Assembly (NCBI GenBank): GCA_963707575.1
Contig: OY970171.1
Location: 930,001-994,000, forward strand
Reading direction: 5' to 3'
Source: Gaiellasilicea sp963707575
GTDB lineage: Bacteria > Actinomycetota > Thermoleophilia > Gaiellales > Gaiellaceae
Length of the DNA stretch: 64,000 nt
Shown: positions 53,416 to 62,364 of the stretch, one piece after another
Numbering within the stretch: position 1 is the stretch's first letter
Layout: the number at the start of each line of letters is the position of its first letter
Made by a program: the position numbers and the translations under genes
Notes under the pieces: model-generated
What the model saw: the letters and a program-made list of their open reading frames with translations, nothing else
Told to the model about the DNA's origin: nothing
Databases searched by the model: none

Positions 53416-54014
53416 TGCCCGTTTCCCGTGATTTCCGTGGCCGCCGCAAGCGCGAGGCAGAGCCGGACCGGCTGCCCCCAGGGCAGTACGTGACCGACGA
53501 CTTCCCCGTGCTTTCCGCTGGCCCGACACCCCGGACGCCACTCGAGCAGTGGTCGTTCTCGATCGTCGACGGGGAGGAGACGAAGAGCTGGAGCTGGGCC
53601 GAGCTGAACGAGCTTCCGAGCGAGACACTGACCACCGACATCCATTGTGTGACTCGCTGGTCGAAGTTCGACACGACGTGGGAAGGCGTCTCGCTCGACA
53701 CGCTGCTCGAGGCCGTCGATCACGATGCGCCGTACGTCCTTGCGTTCTGTGACGGCGGTTACACGACGAATCTCCCGATCGAGGACGTCACTGACGGGAA
53801 GGCGTGGGTCGCGTTCAAATACGACGGCGAGCCGCTCGATCCCGAGCACGGCGGCCCCGCACGCCTGCTCGTTCCGCACCTGTACTTCTGGAAGAGCGCG
53901 AAGTGGGTTCGCGGCATCGAGTTGCGCGACGAGGACGAGCCCGGCTTCTGGGAGACCTACGGCTACCACATGTACGGAGACCCGTGGCGGGAACAGCGCT
54001 ACTCCGGAGACTGA
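53415..54014 (+). CDS. sulfite oxidase-like molybdopterin oxidoreductase
   Basis: 199 residues with one oxidoreductase molybdopterin-binding domain. The Mo-ligand Cys sits in DIHCVTRWSKFDTTWEGV; also seen GGYTTNLPIEDV and ARLLVPHLYFWKSAKWVRGIEL. It lacks heme and dimerisation domains, like YedY-type and other small Mo enzymes. No Tat signal is seen, so probably cytoplasmic. Excellent site GAGAGGAGG before ATG 53415. The next gene supplies a probable electron partner; together with DUF6510 this is a recurrent actinobacterial set. The substrate is unknown. Confidence 0.9.
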   Translation: MPVSRDFRGRRKREAEPDRLPPGQYVTDDFPVLSAGPTPRTPLEQWSFSIVDGEETKSWSWAELNELPSETLTTDIHCVTRWSKFDTTWEGVSLDTLLEAVDHDAPYVLAFCDGGYTTNLPIEDVTDGKAWVAFKYDGEPLDPEHGGPARLLVPHLYFWKSAKWVRGIELRDEDEPGFWETYGYHMYGDPWREQRYSGD

Positions 54015-54727
54015 GCTGGCAGCTCGGCACCGTCGTCGAGGTTGTCGACGAGACGCCTACGGTGCGGACTGTGGTCCTCGATCTGCCGGACTGGCCGGAG
54101 CATCGCGCGGGCCAGCATGTCGACATTCGACTCACCGCCGAAGACGGCTACCGCGCCGAACGTGCCTATTCGATCGCCTCGGCACCAGGCGAGCAGGTGG
54201 CGATCACCGTGGAGCGGCTCGAGGACGGCGAGGTCTCGCCGTACCTGACAGAGGTGCTTCGTGAAGGTGACCAGCTCGAGCTACGCGGCCCGATCGGCGG
54301 CTACTTCGTCTGGGGACCCGAGGACGACGGACCGCTGCTCCTGGTCGCCGGCGGCTCCGGCGTCGCCCCCTTCCGGGCGATGCTGAGACACCGGCACCGG
54401 CTGGGAAGTGAGGTCGCAACGCGGCTGCTCTACTCGTCGCGCACGCTCGACGACGTCATCTACCGAGCCGAGCTCGACAAGCCCGAGCCAGGACTCGAGG
54501 TTGTGCAAACACTGACCAGAAGCCAGCCGCCGGACTGGGCCGGCTACTCACGCCGGGTGGATCGGGACATGCTGCGTGAAGTTGCCTGGCCCGCCGCCGA
54601 GACTTCTCTGGCGTTCGTCTGCGGACCGACCAGCTTTGTCGAAGCCGTCGCGTCGGGCCTCGTCGACCTCGGGTACGCGCCGGCGCGAGTGAAGACGGAG
54701 CGGTTCGGCGCGACAGGAGGCAGATGA
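54011..54727 (+). CDS. ferredoxin reductase-like FAD/NAD(P) protein
   Basis: About 238 residues. FAD-binding barrel with RAYSIASAP, then the NAD domain with LLLVAGGSGVAPFRAML and FVCGPTSFVEAV. It passes electrons between NAD(P)H and a partner, probably the Mo enzyme upstream. The conserved part begins at WQLGTVVEV, and no ATG, GTG or TTG lies before it in a sensible place. The best start is CTG 54011, which overlaps the preceding TGA (CTGA) with CCGGAGA just upstream. Ends with an ATGA overlap into DUF6510. Confidence 0.87.
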   Translation: MSWQLGTVVEVVDETPTVRTVVLDLPDWPEHRAGQHVDIRLTAEDGYRAERAYSIASAPGEQVAITVERLEDGEVSPYLTEVLREGDQLELRGPIGGYFVWGPEDDGPLLLVAGGSGVAPFRAMLRHRHRLGSEVATRLLYSSRTLDDVIYRAELDKPEPGLEVVQTLTRSQPPDWAGYSRRVDRDMLREVAWPAAETSLAFVCGPTSFVEAVASGLVDLGYAPARVKTERFGATGGR

Positions 54728-54987
54728 TGGAAGCAGTGGATGGAAACGCGGTCGGCGGGTTGCTGCGCGATGTCTTCGGTGTCGAGCTGACGAACGCAAC
54801 GGGCACGTGCGCGAACTGCGGCGCCACCGGCCCGGTGGCCGAGACGGTGGTGTTTCTCCGCGGCCCAGGCGTCGTCATTCGCTGTCGAGCCTGCGACGTC
54901 GTCCTTGTCGTGATCGTCGAGAAGCGGGGGCTGCGCTGCGTTGACCTCCAGGGGCTCAGCGCGCTACGAGTGGAAGGAGCAACCTGA
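54724..54987 (+). CDS. DUF6510 zinc-ribbon protein
   Basis: 87 residues. Two cysteine pairs (CANCG and CRAC) about 35 residues apart form a likely zinc ribbon; the remainder is hydrophobic strands. It matches the small DUF6510 proteins found beside sulfite oxidase-like and ferredoxin reductase-like genes. The exact role is unknown; an assembly or electron-transfer accessory is possible. Its ATG overlaps the reductase stop and its TGA overlaps the next start, so all are coupled. Confidence 0.8.
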   Translation: MMEAVDGNAVGGLLRDVFGVELTNATGTCANCGATGPVAETVVFLRGPGVVIRCRACDVVLVVIVEKRGLRCVDLQGLSALRVEGAT

Positions 54988-56105
54988 ACGGAAACATCGA
55001 CCTGGGCCGCATCGCGGGTGTCCGAGTTCGGATCCATTGGAGCTTGCTCGTCGTCTTTATCTTGATTGTCTGGTCGCTCGCGTCGGGTGTGTTCCCGTCG
55101 CAGAATCCCGGCCACTCGGACGGCACCTACCTCGTGCTGGGCGTGGCCGGCGCACTGCTCTTCTTCGCGTCGCTCCTCTTGCACGAGCTGGGACATGCGC
55201 GCCAGGCGTTGCGAGAAGGCATGGAGATCGAGGGGATCACCCTCTGGCTCTTCGGGGGCGTTGCCCAGTTCAAGGGAAGGTTCCCGAGCGCAGGCGCCGA
55301 GTTTCGGATCGCGGCCGCCGGGCCGCTCGTCTCCCTCGTGCTCGGCATCGTCTTCGTTCTGCTTGCACTCGCCGGCCTGCCGAGCAGCCTCGACGGCGTG
55401 GCTGCGTGGCTTGGTTACATCAACCTCACCCTGCTCGTCTTCAACCTGCTGCCGGCGCTGCCGCTCGACGGCGGTCGTCTGCTCCGGGCGGCCCTCTGGC
55501 GCTTTCGGGGCGATCTTGGCTGGGCGACGAGCATCGCTGCAGGGATTGGCCGGGGATTCGGCTATCTCTTCATCGGGCTCGGGATTGCGATGTTCATCTT
55601 CCAGGGATCGTTCAGCGGGGCGTGGCTCGCATTCATCGGCTGGTTCCTGCTCGGGGCTGCGAGCGCCGAGGCTCGGTACATCGCCGCAGAGCAGGCGCTC
55701 GAGGGTGTGCGCGTCCGCGACCTGATGGTGACCGACCCGGTGACGGTCGACGCGGATCTCAGTCTGGGCGGGTTCATGGACGATGTCGCCAGGTCGCGTC
55801 GCTTCACGACCTATCCGGTGCTCGAGGACGGACAGCCGATCGGCTTGCTCGCCTTCAGCTCTGTCGCGGCCGTGCCTCGATCCGAATGGGACACACGGCG
55901 CGTACGCGACGCGATGATTCCCGTCGAGAAGCTCCCGCAAGTCACCGAGGACGAACCGGCCTTCGATGCGCTCGCTGACCTCTCTTCTCCGGCGACGAAC
56001 CGAGCGCTGGTCGTCGAGAACGGGCATCTCGCCGGCTTGCTCTCGATCACCGACCTCGCGCGCGCCCTCGAGATCGGGAGGCCTCGTAGACCGGTCAAGG
56101 TCTGA
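54984..56105 (+). CDS. site-2 protease family membrane metalloprotease with CBS domains
   Basis: About 373 residues. Zinc motif HELGH near residue 65, second motif LPLDGGR, about six membrane helices, then two CBS domains (VRDLMVTDPVTVDAD and VRDAMIPVEKLPQVTED). It cuts membrane-embedded substrates, perhaps under nucleotide control. The expected N-terminus (NGNIDLGRIAGVRVRIHWS) lies upstream of the first TTG (55044), so the real start appears to be CTG 54984, overlapping the TGA of DUF6510 and preceded by GGAAGGAG. Second CTG start of this operon. Confidence 0.88.
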   Translation: MNGNIDLGRIAGVRVRIHWSLLVVFILIVWSLASGVFPSQNPGHSDGTYLVLGVAGALLFFASLLLHELGHARQALREGMEIEGITLWLFGGVAQFKGRFPSAGAEFRIAAAGPLVSLVLGIVFVLLALAGLPSSLDGVAAWLGYINLTLLVFNLLPALPLDGGRLLRAALWRFRGDLGWATSIAAGIGRGFGYLFIGLGIAMFIFQGSFSGAWLAFIGWFLLGAASAEARYIAAEQALEGVRVRDLMVTDPVTVDADLSLGGFMDDVARSRRFTTYPVLEDGQPIGLLAFSSVAAVPRSEWDTRRVRDAMIPVEKLPQVTEDEPAFDALADLSSPATNRALVVENGHLAGLLSITDLARALEIGRPRRPVKV

Positions 56106-56114
56106 CCGCATGCC

Positions 56115-57566
56115 GTGACGAGCGGTCAGCGCTTCACACTCGTTGCAGCGATCCTGGGTTCGGGGATCGCGGCGATCGACGGGACGATTGTCAACGTCGC
56201 GCTGCCTGCGATTCAGGCTGACCTCGGCGGCGGCCTACAGACGCAGCAATGGGTCTCCAATGCGTACCTCTTGACGCTCGGCTCCCTGATTCTGATCGGT
56301 GGCTCACTGGGTGACATCTACGGTCGGCGGCGCGTGTTCTCGCTCGGAGTCGGCGCGTTCGGAGTGCTGTCACTGGCGTGTGCTGTGGCGCCAACCGTCG
56401 AAATCCTGATCGCAGCTCGGGCTCTCCAAGGCGTGGCTGGGGCACTTCTGACGCCGAGCTCGTTGGCGATCATCGCCGCCGCGTTTTCGGAGCGCGAGCG
56501 TGGTGCCGCGATTGGATCGTGGACAGCGTGGGGCGGAATCGCAGTAATTGTCGGACCACTCGTGGGCGGCCTGCTTGTGGACCAGGCGTCCTGGCGCTGG
56601 ATCTTCGCGATCAACGTCCCGCTCGTCCTGGTCACGCTGGTGCTCGTGCGAGCTGCGGTTCCGGATGCGCCAACGGTGGCACGCCCGGTGGATGTGGTCG
56701 GCGCCGGCCTCTGCGCGCTCGGGCTGGCCGGAATCGTCTTCGGCCTGACCGAGCAACCGCGTTTCGGATGGGGGAGCCCGGTGATCGTCATCACGCTTCT
56801 CGGCGGCGCCACCGCGTTCGCCTCGTTCGTCATCTACGAGCAGCGCGCGTCCCACCCGATGCTGAGGCTCGACCTCTTCGAGCGGCGGAACTTCGCCATC
56901 GCCAACCTGCAGACCCTCGCGATCTACGCGGGCCTGTCGGTGCTCTTCTTCTTCCTGTTCATCTTCCTGCAACAGGTCGCCGGCTACTCGGCGCTACGGG
57001 CGGGGCTGACGACGATCCCGGTGACCCTGACCATGTTTGCACTCTCGCGACGCCTCGGCGCGCTAGCAGACCAGTACGGGCCACGGCTCTTCCTGTCCGC
57101 GGGACCGCTGATCGCAGCGGCAGGCATCCTGCTCTTCCTGCGGGTCGGGCTGGAGGCTTCCTATGTCTTCGACCTCCTGCCGGCGCTCCTCCTCTTCGCG
57201 CTGGGGTTGTCGGCGACCGTTGCGCCGCTGACAGCGACCGTGCTCGCCGACGCGGACGAAAGCGACGCCGGGATCGCCTCGGCGATCAACAATGCGATCG
57301 CCCGCATCGCCGGCTTGATCGGGATCGCCGCGATCGGCGCCCTCGTGGCGTCAACGCTGCCCGGAGACACATTCGCTCCGAACCCCCAGTCCGTCGATGC
57401 CTTCCACCAGGCGATCCTCGTCTGCGCAGCACTCGTCGCAGGCGGCGGCATCGTCGCGGCCTTCGGGATCGAAAACCCACGCCGGCAGGTCAGCGCGGAA
57501 GAGTGTCCAGGAGGACAGCTCGTAGGTGTTCCGCGGGCGGCCGTGGTTGAGTCGCGCACTCTGTAG
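56115..57566 (+). CDS. MFS drug exporter, DHA2 (14-helix) type
   Basis: 483 residues, about 14 membrane helices. Motif A LGDIYGRRRVF in the loop between helices 2 and 3; motif C-like GPLVGGLL in helix 5; the start ILGSGIAAIDGTIVNVALPAI is typical of EmrB/QacA proteins. It exports toxic compounds or dyes using the proton gradient. It starts at GTG 56115, nine bases after the protease gene, and is the last gene before the right end of the island. Confidence 0.93.
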   Translation: MTSGQRFTLVAAILGSGIAAIDGTIVNVALPAIQADLGGGLQTQQWVSNAYLLTLGSLILIGGSLGDIYGRRRVFSLGVGAFGVLSLACAVAPTVEILIAARALQGVAGALLTPSSLAIIAAAFSERERGAAIGSWTAWGGIAVIVGPLVGGLLVDQASWRWIFAINVPLVLVTLVLVRAAVPDAPTVARPVDVVGAGLCALGLAGIVFGLTEQPRFGWGSPVIVITLLGGATAFASFVIYEQRASHPMLRLDLFERRNFAIANLQTLAIYAGLSVLFFFLFIFLQQVAGYSALRAGLTTIPVTLTMFALSRRLGALADQYGPRLFLSAGPLIAAAGILLFLRVGLEASYVFDLLPALLLFALGLSATVAPLTATVLADADESDAGIASAINNAIARIAGLIGIAAIGALVASTLPGDTFAPNPQSVDAFHQAILVCAALVAGGGIVAAFGIENPRRQVSAEECPGGQLVGVPRAAVVESRTL

Positions 57567-58107
57567 CCCCGCGTGTCCGTGACCGGGACCATAAATTCAG
57601 CGAGTCGGGTGCGCTTTCGTCCCTCCACTCCAACGAACCGTCGGCGTTCCGCCTTGCGGCTTGTTCCTCCGGACTATTGGTGGGCCACTACTGCTCTTCA
57701 TTCTGACCGCCGCCCAGGCGCCTTCGCTCGGCTGATGGATTCGGCTGTCGTGACCAGGAGAGCGAACACGCACTAATCGATGCCGGGATACCAGGCTTTT
57801 GGCTTCCGCTCGTTCGGGAGAACGGTGGCCTGGGCCAGCGTGCTCACGCCTGAAGCCGTCACGCGATTCACTAGCGTCTGCGCCCCGCCGTCCCGCCGCC
57901 TGACCACCGCCGGAAAGAGGCTGTCGAAGCATCACCGACGCCGTCTATCGCCTCGACCGAGCGCGCAGCGTCTGGGCAGCAGAAGGGCAGCAAACGCCCG
58001 AAATCGAGCCTACGCAATCGTGCAGAAATCAGCACGGAGGGCCTGCAGACCGCATGAATAGAGCGATAGCGCGTCAAACGTCGCTAATCGTCGCATCTGT
58101 GGAACAA
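57567..58107. other. right end of island, no gene recognised
   Basis: 541 bases with no supportable gene and somewhat lower GC. It contains GGGCAGCAAACG (57983-57994), also seen near the left end. I looked for an integrase here on both strands and saw none. Confidence 0.5.
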
Positions 58108-58152
58108 GCCTGTCACGCCGGAGGTCGCGGGTTCGAGTCCCGTCGCTCCCGT
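58108..58152 (+). repeat. right attachment-site repeat (tRNA-Asp 3' copy)
   Basis: 45 bases identical to 47699-47743. The upstream half of the tRNA is absent, so this copy is not a functional gene. Confidence 0.85.
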
Positions 58153-58315
58153 TTCTGAGAACCCGCGTAAGGCTAGTCGTTCTCTCCCGGATCGCGCTAC
58201 GCGCATCGGACGCCGTTTGGCGGTGTGACGGCGGGGTACCTCCATCCCCGGTGTTTCCGACGCTGGCGCTCCACGTGCCACACTCCGCCACTTTCATCGT
58301 CGAATAGGGGGAAAG

Positions 58316-59524
58316 ATGGACATGCGGCCATTCCGCCTCATCACTGCGCGGGCTCGCCGGAGCGGCGAGCGAGGCAGGCACGCGCTCGCGCTGCTCGGCA
58401 TGCTCGCCGTCTCGCTCGTGCTGTGCGTAGCGCTCGGCAGCGTCCCTGCCGGCGCCAGCCCCGGCGACGACTATGCCGGTCCGTACTTCGGCGCCGACAA
58501 CTTCCCGCCCGGCTGCATCCGCGACATGTCCCCGACCAACCCCGACAACATCTGCCATCACATGCGCACCGGCCTCAACGCGCTCGATTCACCTCAGGTG
58601 GACGTGCTGGTGATGGTCCCGCTGTCGCCGACCGCAGAGCGTGACATGCGCATCATGCGCCAGTCGGTCGAAATGTGGGAAGGCGGGATCGACTACCTCG
58701 CGGGCGAGATGGGGCTCGACTGGCTCGCCGCGGGCGTGGACTTTCACGTCACCCTCGACTACGTCGACCTCCTGGGTGACAGCGGCGGTGAGTTCACCAC
58801 ATACCCGATCGTGGACCCGGAGATCGTCGTAATCGCCTCCAACCCGGTCGGCGGCGTCGGCATCGGCATCGACCCGCTGAACTTCGTGTTCACCGACGAG
58901 AACGGGGTGCCTTGCCACAACGTCCAGAACCCGTTCGACTTCGAGTACTGGGACAACCTCCCGGGTTTCAACAGCCACCACGAATCGCGGACCGGGACGT
59001 ACGTCGAGGACTGTGGCGGCGCCGGCGGCAACATCTGCTTCGCGATCAACGGCGCAATCGACCCGGCACCCGGGCAAATCGACTTCTTCAACCTCTTTGA
59101 CCTCGTCAGCCACGAGTTCGGGCACTGCCTCACGCTGGGTCACGTCGGTGACGGCGCCGAAGGCGCCTGGGGGGTGGTGCCGACAAACGACATCATGGCG
59201 TACAGCACCGATCCGCCTGGCCTGAACAAGTGCGTGTCGACGCTGGACGTCGAGGGCTTTGCGATCCGCATGAGCCGGTACCTCGACGTGAACGGCGACG
59301 CGAGGGTCGACGCTGCCGACCGCCTGCTCGCGAACGATCAGATCGGCGAAGGAGCGAACGCGTTCCAGATCCAGCACCCCGGCGACCACCTCTACGCGTC
59401 GAGCACCGGGTCGCCGCTCGCCTGCCCCCAGCCAGACCTCGGGCTCCTTCCCGGACCGCGTACCAATTGGGTGCCGACGGGCACAACCACCACGCAACCG
59501 AAGCTTCCGCTCACGGGCCGGTAG
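58316..59524 (+). CDS. secreted metzincin-like metalloprotease with dockerin-like segment
   Basis: 402 residues. Signal peptide in the first 49 residues (ending GASPG). Zinc motif HEFGHCLTLGH from about residue 266; the usual Gly of HExxHxxGxxH is Thr, but all zinc ligands are kept. Residues about 323-335 hold DVNGDARVDAAD, a dockerin-like Ca loop. The C-terminus ends in LPLTGR, a sortase-like LPxTG with no membrane tail. AGGGGG lies just before ATG 58316. It is the first gene right of the island. Probable extracellular protease; the substrate is unknown. Confidence 0.78.
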   Translation: MDMRPFRLITARARRSGERGRHALALLGMLAVSLVLCVALGSVPAGASPGDDYAGPYFGADNFPPGCIRDMSPTNPDNICHHMRTGLNALDSPQVDVLVMVPLSPTAERDMRIMRQSVEMWEGGIDYLAGEMGLDWLAAGVDFHVTLDYVDLLGDSGGEFTTYPIVDPEIVVIASNPVGGVGIGIDPLNFVFTDENGVPCHNVQNPFDFEYWDNLPGFNSHHESRTGTYVEDCGGAGGNICFAINGAIDPAPGQIDFFNLFDLVSHEFGHCLTLGHVGDGAEGAWGVVPTNDIMAYSTDPPGLNKCVSTLDVEGFAIRMSRYLDVNGDARVDAADRLLANDQIGEGANAFQIQHPGDHLYASSTGSPLACPQPDLGLLPGPRTNWVPTGTTTTQPKLPLTGR

Positions 59525-59556
59525 CTCAACCGAGGAGACCGGCCCCGGTCAGGGCG

Positions 59557-59593
59557 CCGCCGGTGCAGGCCCACCACGGGCTCGCACCGGCGG
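59557..59593. terminator. possible bidirectional hairpin between convergent genes
   Basis: A 10-bp stem CCGCCGGTGC / GCACCGGCGG with a 17-base loop, in the 204-base gap between the metalloprotease and Ig-like protein genes. Confidence 0.4.
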
Positions 59594-59728
59594 TGACCGG
59601 CACCTGCGGTGTCGACCACCCAGCCCGCTCACCGAGACCACAGCGCGCTCACGCCGGACCGACGACGTGGAACGACTCTGGAACGCAGCGGGGCTACCGA
59701 CGAACCGAGTTGACGCCCCGCAGGATCA

Positions 59729-60793
59729 CTACTCCGTCGGAGCACAGTCGACGGTCCCCGAAGACTGCCCTTCCTCAGGCGCGGCGTACTTCATATTGAC
59801 GTCGTTGTTGTCCTCGTTTTCCTCTTGCACAGAGTCATCGCTGTCTAGGTGAATGGTAAAAGGGATCGACTGCGCGTCGTAGGGCGGCGGGGGAATGCTC
59901 ATTGAAATGGAACCTGTTTGACCGACCGGAAAGTCAGGCCTTTCGCCGGCCGCTGGCGCTGCGTCATCGAGCGATGCGGAGACGCCGATCACACTCGGTG
60001 GAGAACCCGACCCGGAGAAGGCGACTTCGAACCCGAGCGTCAGCGCTGGCCCTGAGGCTTCGTCGGCAACGTACGCGCACGAAACCACGCCGAGCACGGC
60101 CAGGTCTCCGGCCACTTCAGCCGCTTCGACGTCGCCTTGGACGTCAACGTACGCACTCGGGGCGTTTCCATTGATGCTCATTCGTGCCGCACGAGGTCCT
60201 GGCTCGCCTAAGGGTCTGAACAACACATGCACGGTGCAGGTTTCACCCGTAGGAAGGGGAGACTCCTCGACGCAGGTTTGGCTTTGTCCGAATGATCCTG
60301 TCGGTTCGAACGTAACCGACCAAATTTCGAGCGGTTCGATCCCGGTACTCGTGACTGTGACGTCCCCGCATGCAAGAAGCTCGTCGACGACTTGCTGATC
60401 GCCGCAATCCACACTGTCTGGATCCACTGCGATGCCACTACCCGCGTGCCCACTTCCGTTCCCGCCACCGTCACCCGGCTGAGGCACGATTGAAGGCAGC
60501 GGCACCACGCTCTCTCGGTCCGAGGCGAACGCAAAGAGGGTGAACCCCCCGTAGGCCGCAAACAAGGCAAGGGTCGTCACTGAGATCGCCATGCCGGCGC
60601 GGAGCCGATGTCCGGGACCGACCTGGGTGATCAACTGTGGGACAGCAGCTCCGAGAATCGTCCCGATCAGCCGCACGGCCGAAGACCCGTTGAGCGCATT
60701 GGTCAGCAACGCCCCGCACACGGCCCCGAGAATCGAGAGAACCAACCCTTCGGTTGCCTGCTTGCGATCCTCGGATCGAGCGTCGGTGTTCAT
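59729..60793 (-). CDS. membrane-anchored protein with Ig-like domains
   Basis: 354 residues. Two or three hydrophobic segments in the first 90 residues anchor it, then a Gly/Ser linker. Residues about 120-220 look like an ASPM-SPD-2-Hydin/choice-of-anchor Ig fold (VTSTGIEPLEIWSVTF, CTVHVLFRPLG), and residues 240-340 a CARDB-like domain. Four Cys residues could pair outside. Codon use is less GC-biased than its neighbours, a mild sign of transfer. Function unknown; probably a surface protein. Confidence 0.7.
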   Translation of the reverse strand: MNTDARSEDRKQATEGLVLSILGAVCGALLTNALNGSSAVRLIGTILGAAVPQLITQVGPGHRLRAGMAISVTTLALFAAYGGFTLFAFASDRESVVPLPSIVPQPGDGGGNGSGHAGSGIAVDPDSVDCGDQQVVDELLACGDVTVTSTGIEPLEIWSVTFEPTGSFGQSQTCVEESPLPTGETCTVHVLFRPLGEPGPRAARMSINGNAPSAYVDVQGDVEAAEVAGDLAVLGVVSCAYVADEASGPALTLGFEVAFSGSGSPPSVIGVSASLDDAAPAAGERPDFPVGQTGSISMSIPPPPYDAQSIPFTIHLDSDDSVQEENEDNNDVNMKYAAPEEGQSSGTVDCAPTE

Positions 60794-60995
60794 GTGACGG
60801 CATGTTCAAAGTACTCCGACGGAATCAGCTCTTCAACGCGTCTTTCACCTCGCGAGCGCGCGGCACTTTCCCGAAGGGCGGCAGGTCTAGGCTCGCCTCG
60901 AGCCTCGAGCCTCGTGCACGTGGCGAGCGGTCTCTCACGCGGTGGCCGAACGTGGGGTCGTCATCCCGATCGACCGACGTCTTGGATACAGGATG

Positions 60996-61092
60996 CGTCC
61001 CGCGGACTGGGCGCGCCGCCACGCCCGTGCGCGGCTCGGCATCGAGCCCGACGAGATCGACGGCGGGCACTACATCTCGCTCAGCCGGGGCT
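60996..61092 (+). pseudogene. C-terminal remnant of an alpha/beta hydrolase
   Basis: One frame reads DWARRHARARLGIEPDEI and then DGGHYISLSRG, closely like the end of actinobacterial alpha/beta hydrolases, in which GGH carries the catalytic His. No nucleophile motif or upstream body is present, and the usual tail after SRP is lost at the 3' end of the next gene. The 200 bases before it hold no gene. Confidence 0.42.
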
Positions 61093-61665
61093 TTACTCGC
61101 GGCTGCCCGGTAGGGTCGGATAGTCGGTGGGATAGACGCCGACCGCGAATCCGTACACGGTCTCGCCCGTCCGCGGAAGCTGGTCGAACTCCGCCACCAG
61201 CTCCGCCATCTGCTTCCAGAACTCCGACACCTGCGTCTCCGAGATGCGGGCATGCCGGATGAAACCCCACAGCTTCCCGACCCGGTACGCCGCGGCCGAC
61301 TCCCGAGCGGCAACCTCGAAGTCGTTGAAGTCCCGAGGCAGGTCGTCGCCGTCCGGGCTCCGCTCGACCCCCACGTAGAACATCCGTGCCGCGCGGCCGT
61401 AGAACCGCTCCTCGATCGCCCGAACCCGCCGCGTTCTCACCACCCGCACCAGTCCCGCCTCGGTGAGCACCTTGACGTGGTGGGCGACCGTGCTCTTCGG
61501 CCGCTCGACCGCGACCGCCAGCTCGGTCACCGTCGCGGCCCGCTCGTGGAGCAGGGACAGGATCGTGGTGCGGAGGGGATGGCTGATCGCCTTCACCTGG
61601 GCGGGCGTCGTGAGCGCGATCCGGTCGGCGAGGTCGTAGTCCGGGGACGACGCGTTGCCGGCCAT
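61093..61665 (-). CDS. ArsR-type winged-helix regulator
   Basis: 190 residues. Winged-helix domain in the first 90 residues: ALTTPAQVKAISHPLRTTIL, LHERAATVTELAVAVERPKS, VAHHVKVLTEAGLVRVV. A longer C-terminal part (about 95-190) resembles the ligand or dimer domain of HTH_20 regulators (FYGRAARMFYV). ATG 61665 is chosen; TAGTCT lies eight bases upstream. Divergent from the dienelactone hydrolase gene with an AT-rich 66-base spacer, so that gene is the likely target. Confidence 0.87.
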   Translation of the reverse strand: MAGNASSPDYDLADRIALTTPAQVKAISHPLRTTILSLLHERAATVTELAVAVERPKSTVAHHVKVLTEAGLVRVVRTRRVRAIEERFYGRAARMFYVGVERSPDGDDLPRDFNDFEVAARESAAAYRVGKLWGFIRHARISETQVSEFWKQMAELVAEFDQLPRTGETVYGFAVGVYPTDYPTLPGSRE

Positions 61666-61731
61666 GACTGAATAGACTAGCATTACAGAATGTTCCAACT
61701 AAATGGATCAAATGACACAGGAGGATCGGGG

Positions 61732-62307
61732 ATGACCGAGGTTGTGCTGTACCACCACGTCCAGGGGCTGACCGAGGGAGTGCGCTCGTTCGCGCGCGAG
61801 CTGCAGCAGGCGGGCCACGCCGTGCACACGCCCGACCTGTTCGACGGACAGACGTTCGACACGATCGAGGAGGGCATGGCCTTCGCGCGCGAAGCGGGGT
61901 TCGGCGCGCTGGCCGAGCGCGGCGTGGCGGCCGCCGAGGGGATCGGCCCCGAGGCCGTCTACGCCGGCTTCTCCTTCGGGGTCATGGCCGCCCAGCAGCT
62001 CGCGCAGACCCGGCCCGGCGCCCGCGGGGCCGTGCTCATGTCCGCGTGCCTCCCGGTCTCGGAGTTCGGGGACGCGTGGCCCGAGGGCGTCCCGGTGCAG
62101 GTCCATGGCAAGGACGCCGACCCGTTCTTCACCGAGGACCTCGAGGCCGCGCAGGACCTCGTCCACTCGACCGACCGGGCGGAGCTGTTCCTCTACCCGG
62201 GGGAGGAGCACCTCTTCGCCGACTCCTCCCTGCCGGCGTACGACCCCTCCGCTGCGGCGTTGCTCACGGAGCGCGTGCTGGCGTTCCTCGACGCGGTTCA
62301 GGCGTAG
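61732..62307 (+). CDS. dienelactone hydrolase family protein
   Basis: 191 residues. DLH fold: VVLYHHVQGLTEGVRSFAREL, AVHTPDLFDGQTF, nucleophile region AGFSFGVMAAQQLA with Ser in the place usually held by Cys, acidic residue near GKDADPFF, and His in PGEEHLFAD. So it is a serine hydrolase rather than a true Cys dienelactone hydrolase. ATG 61732 has GGAGG seven bases upstream. It is divergent from its probable regulator; expression may rise when the regulator's ligand is present. Confidence 0.9.
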   Translation: MTEVVLYHHVQGLTEGVRSFARELQQAGHAVHTPDLFDGQTFDTIEEGMAFAREAGFGALAERGVAAAEGIGPEAVYAGFSFGVMAAQQLAQTRPGARGAVLMSACLPVSEFGDAWPEGVPVQVHGKDADPFFTEDLEAAQDLVHSTDRAELFLYPGEEHLFADSSLPAYDPSAAALLTERVLAFLDAVQA

Positions 62308-62364
62308 CTCGCCGGCTCAGCGTTTTGGTTGACACGACTCGAACCTTGTGCGAAGGTAAGAGTC

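Noticed and set aside
58010..58561. Minus-strand open frame containing a GSDGTRTRDLRRDR-like stretch
   Set aside because: That peptide is the antisense translation of the duplicated tRNA-Asp fragment; the remaining sequence is antisense to the metalloprotease gene and has no domain.
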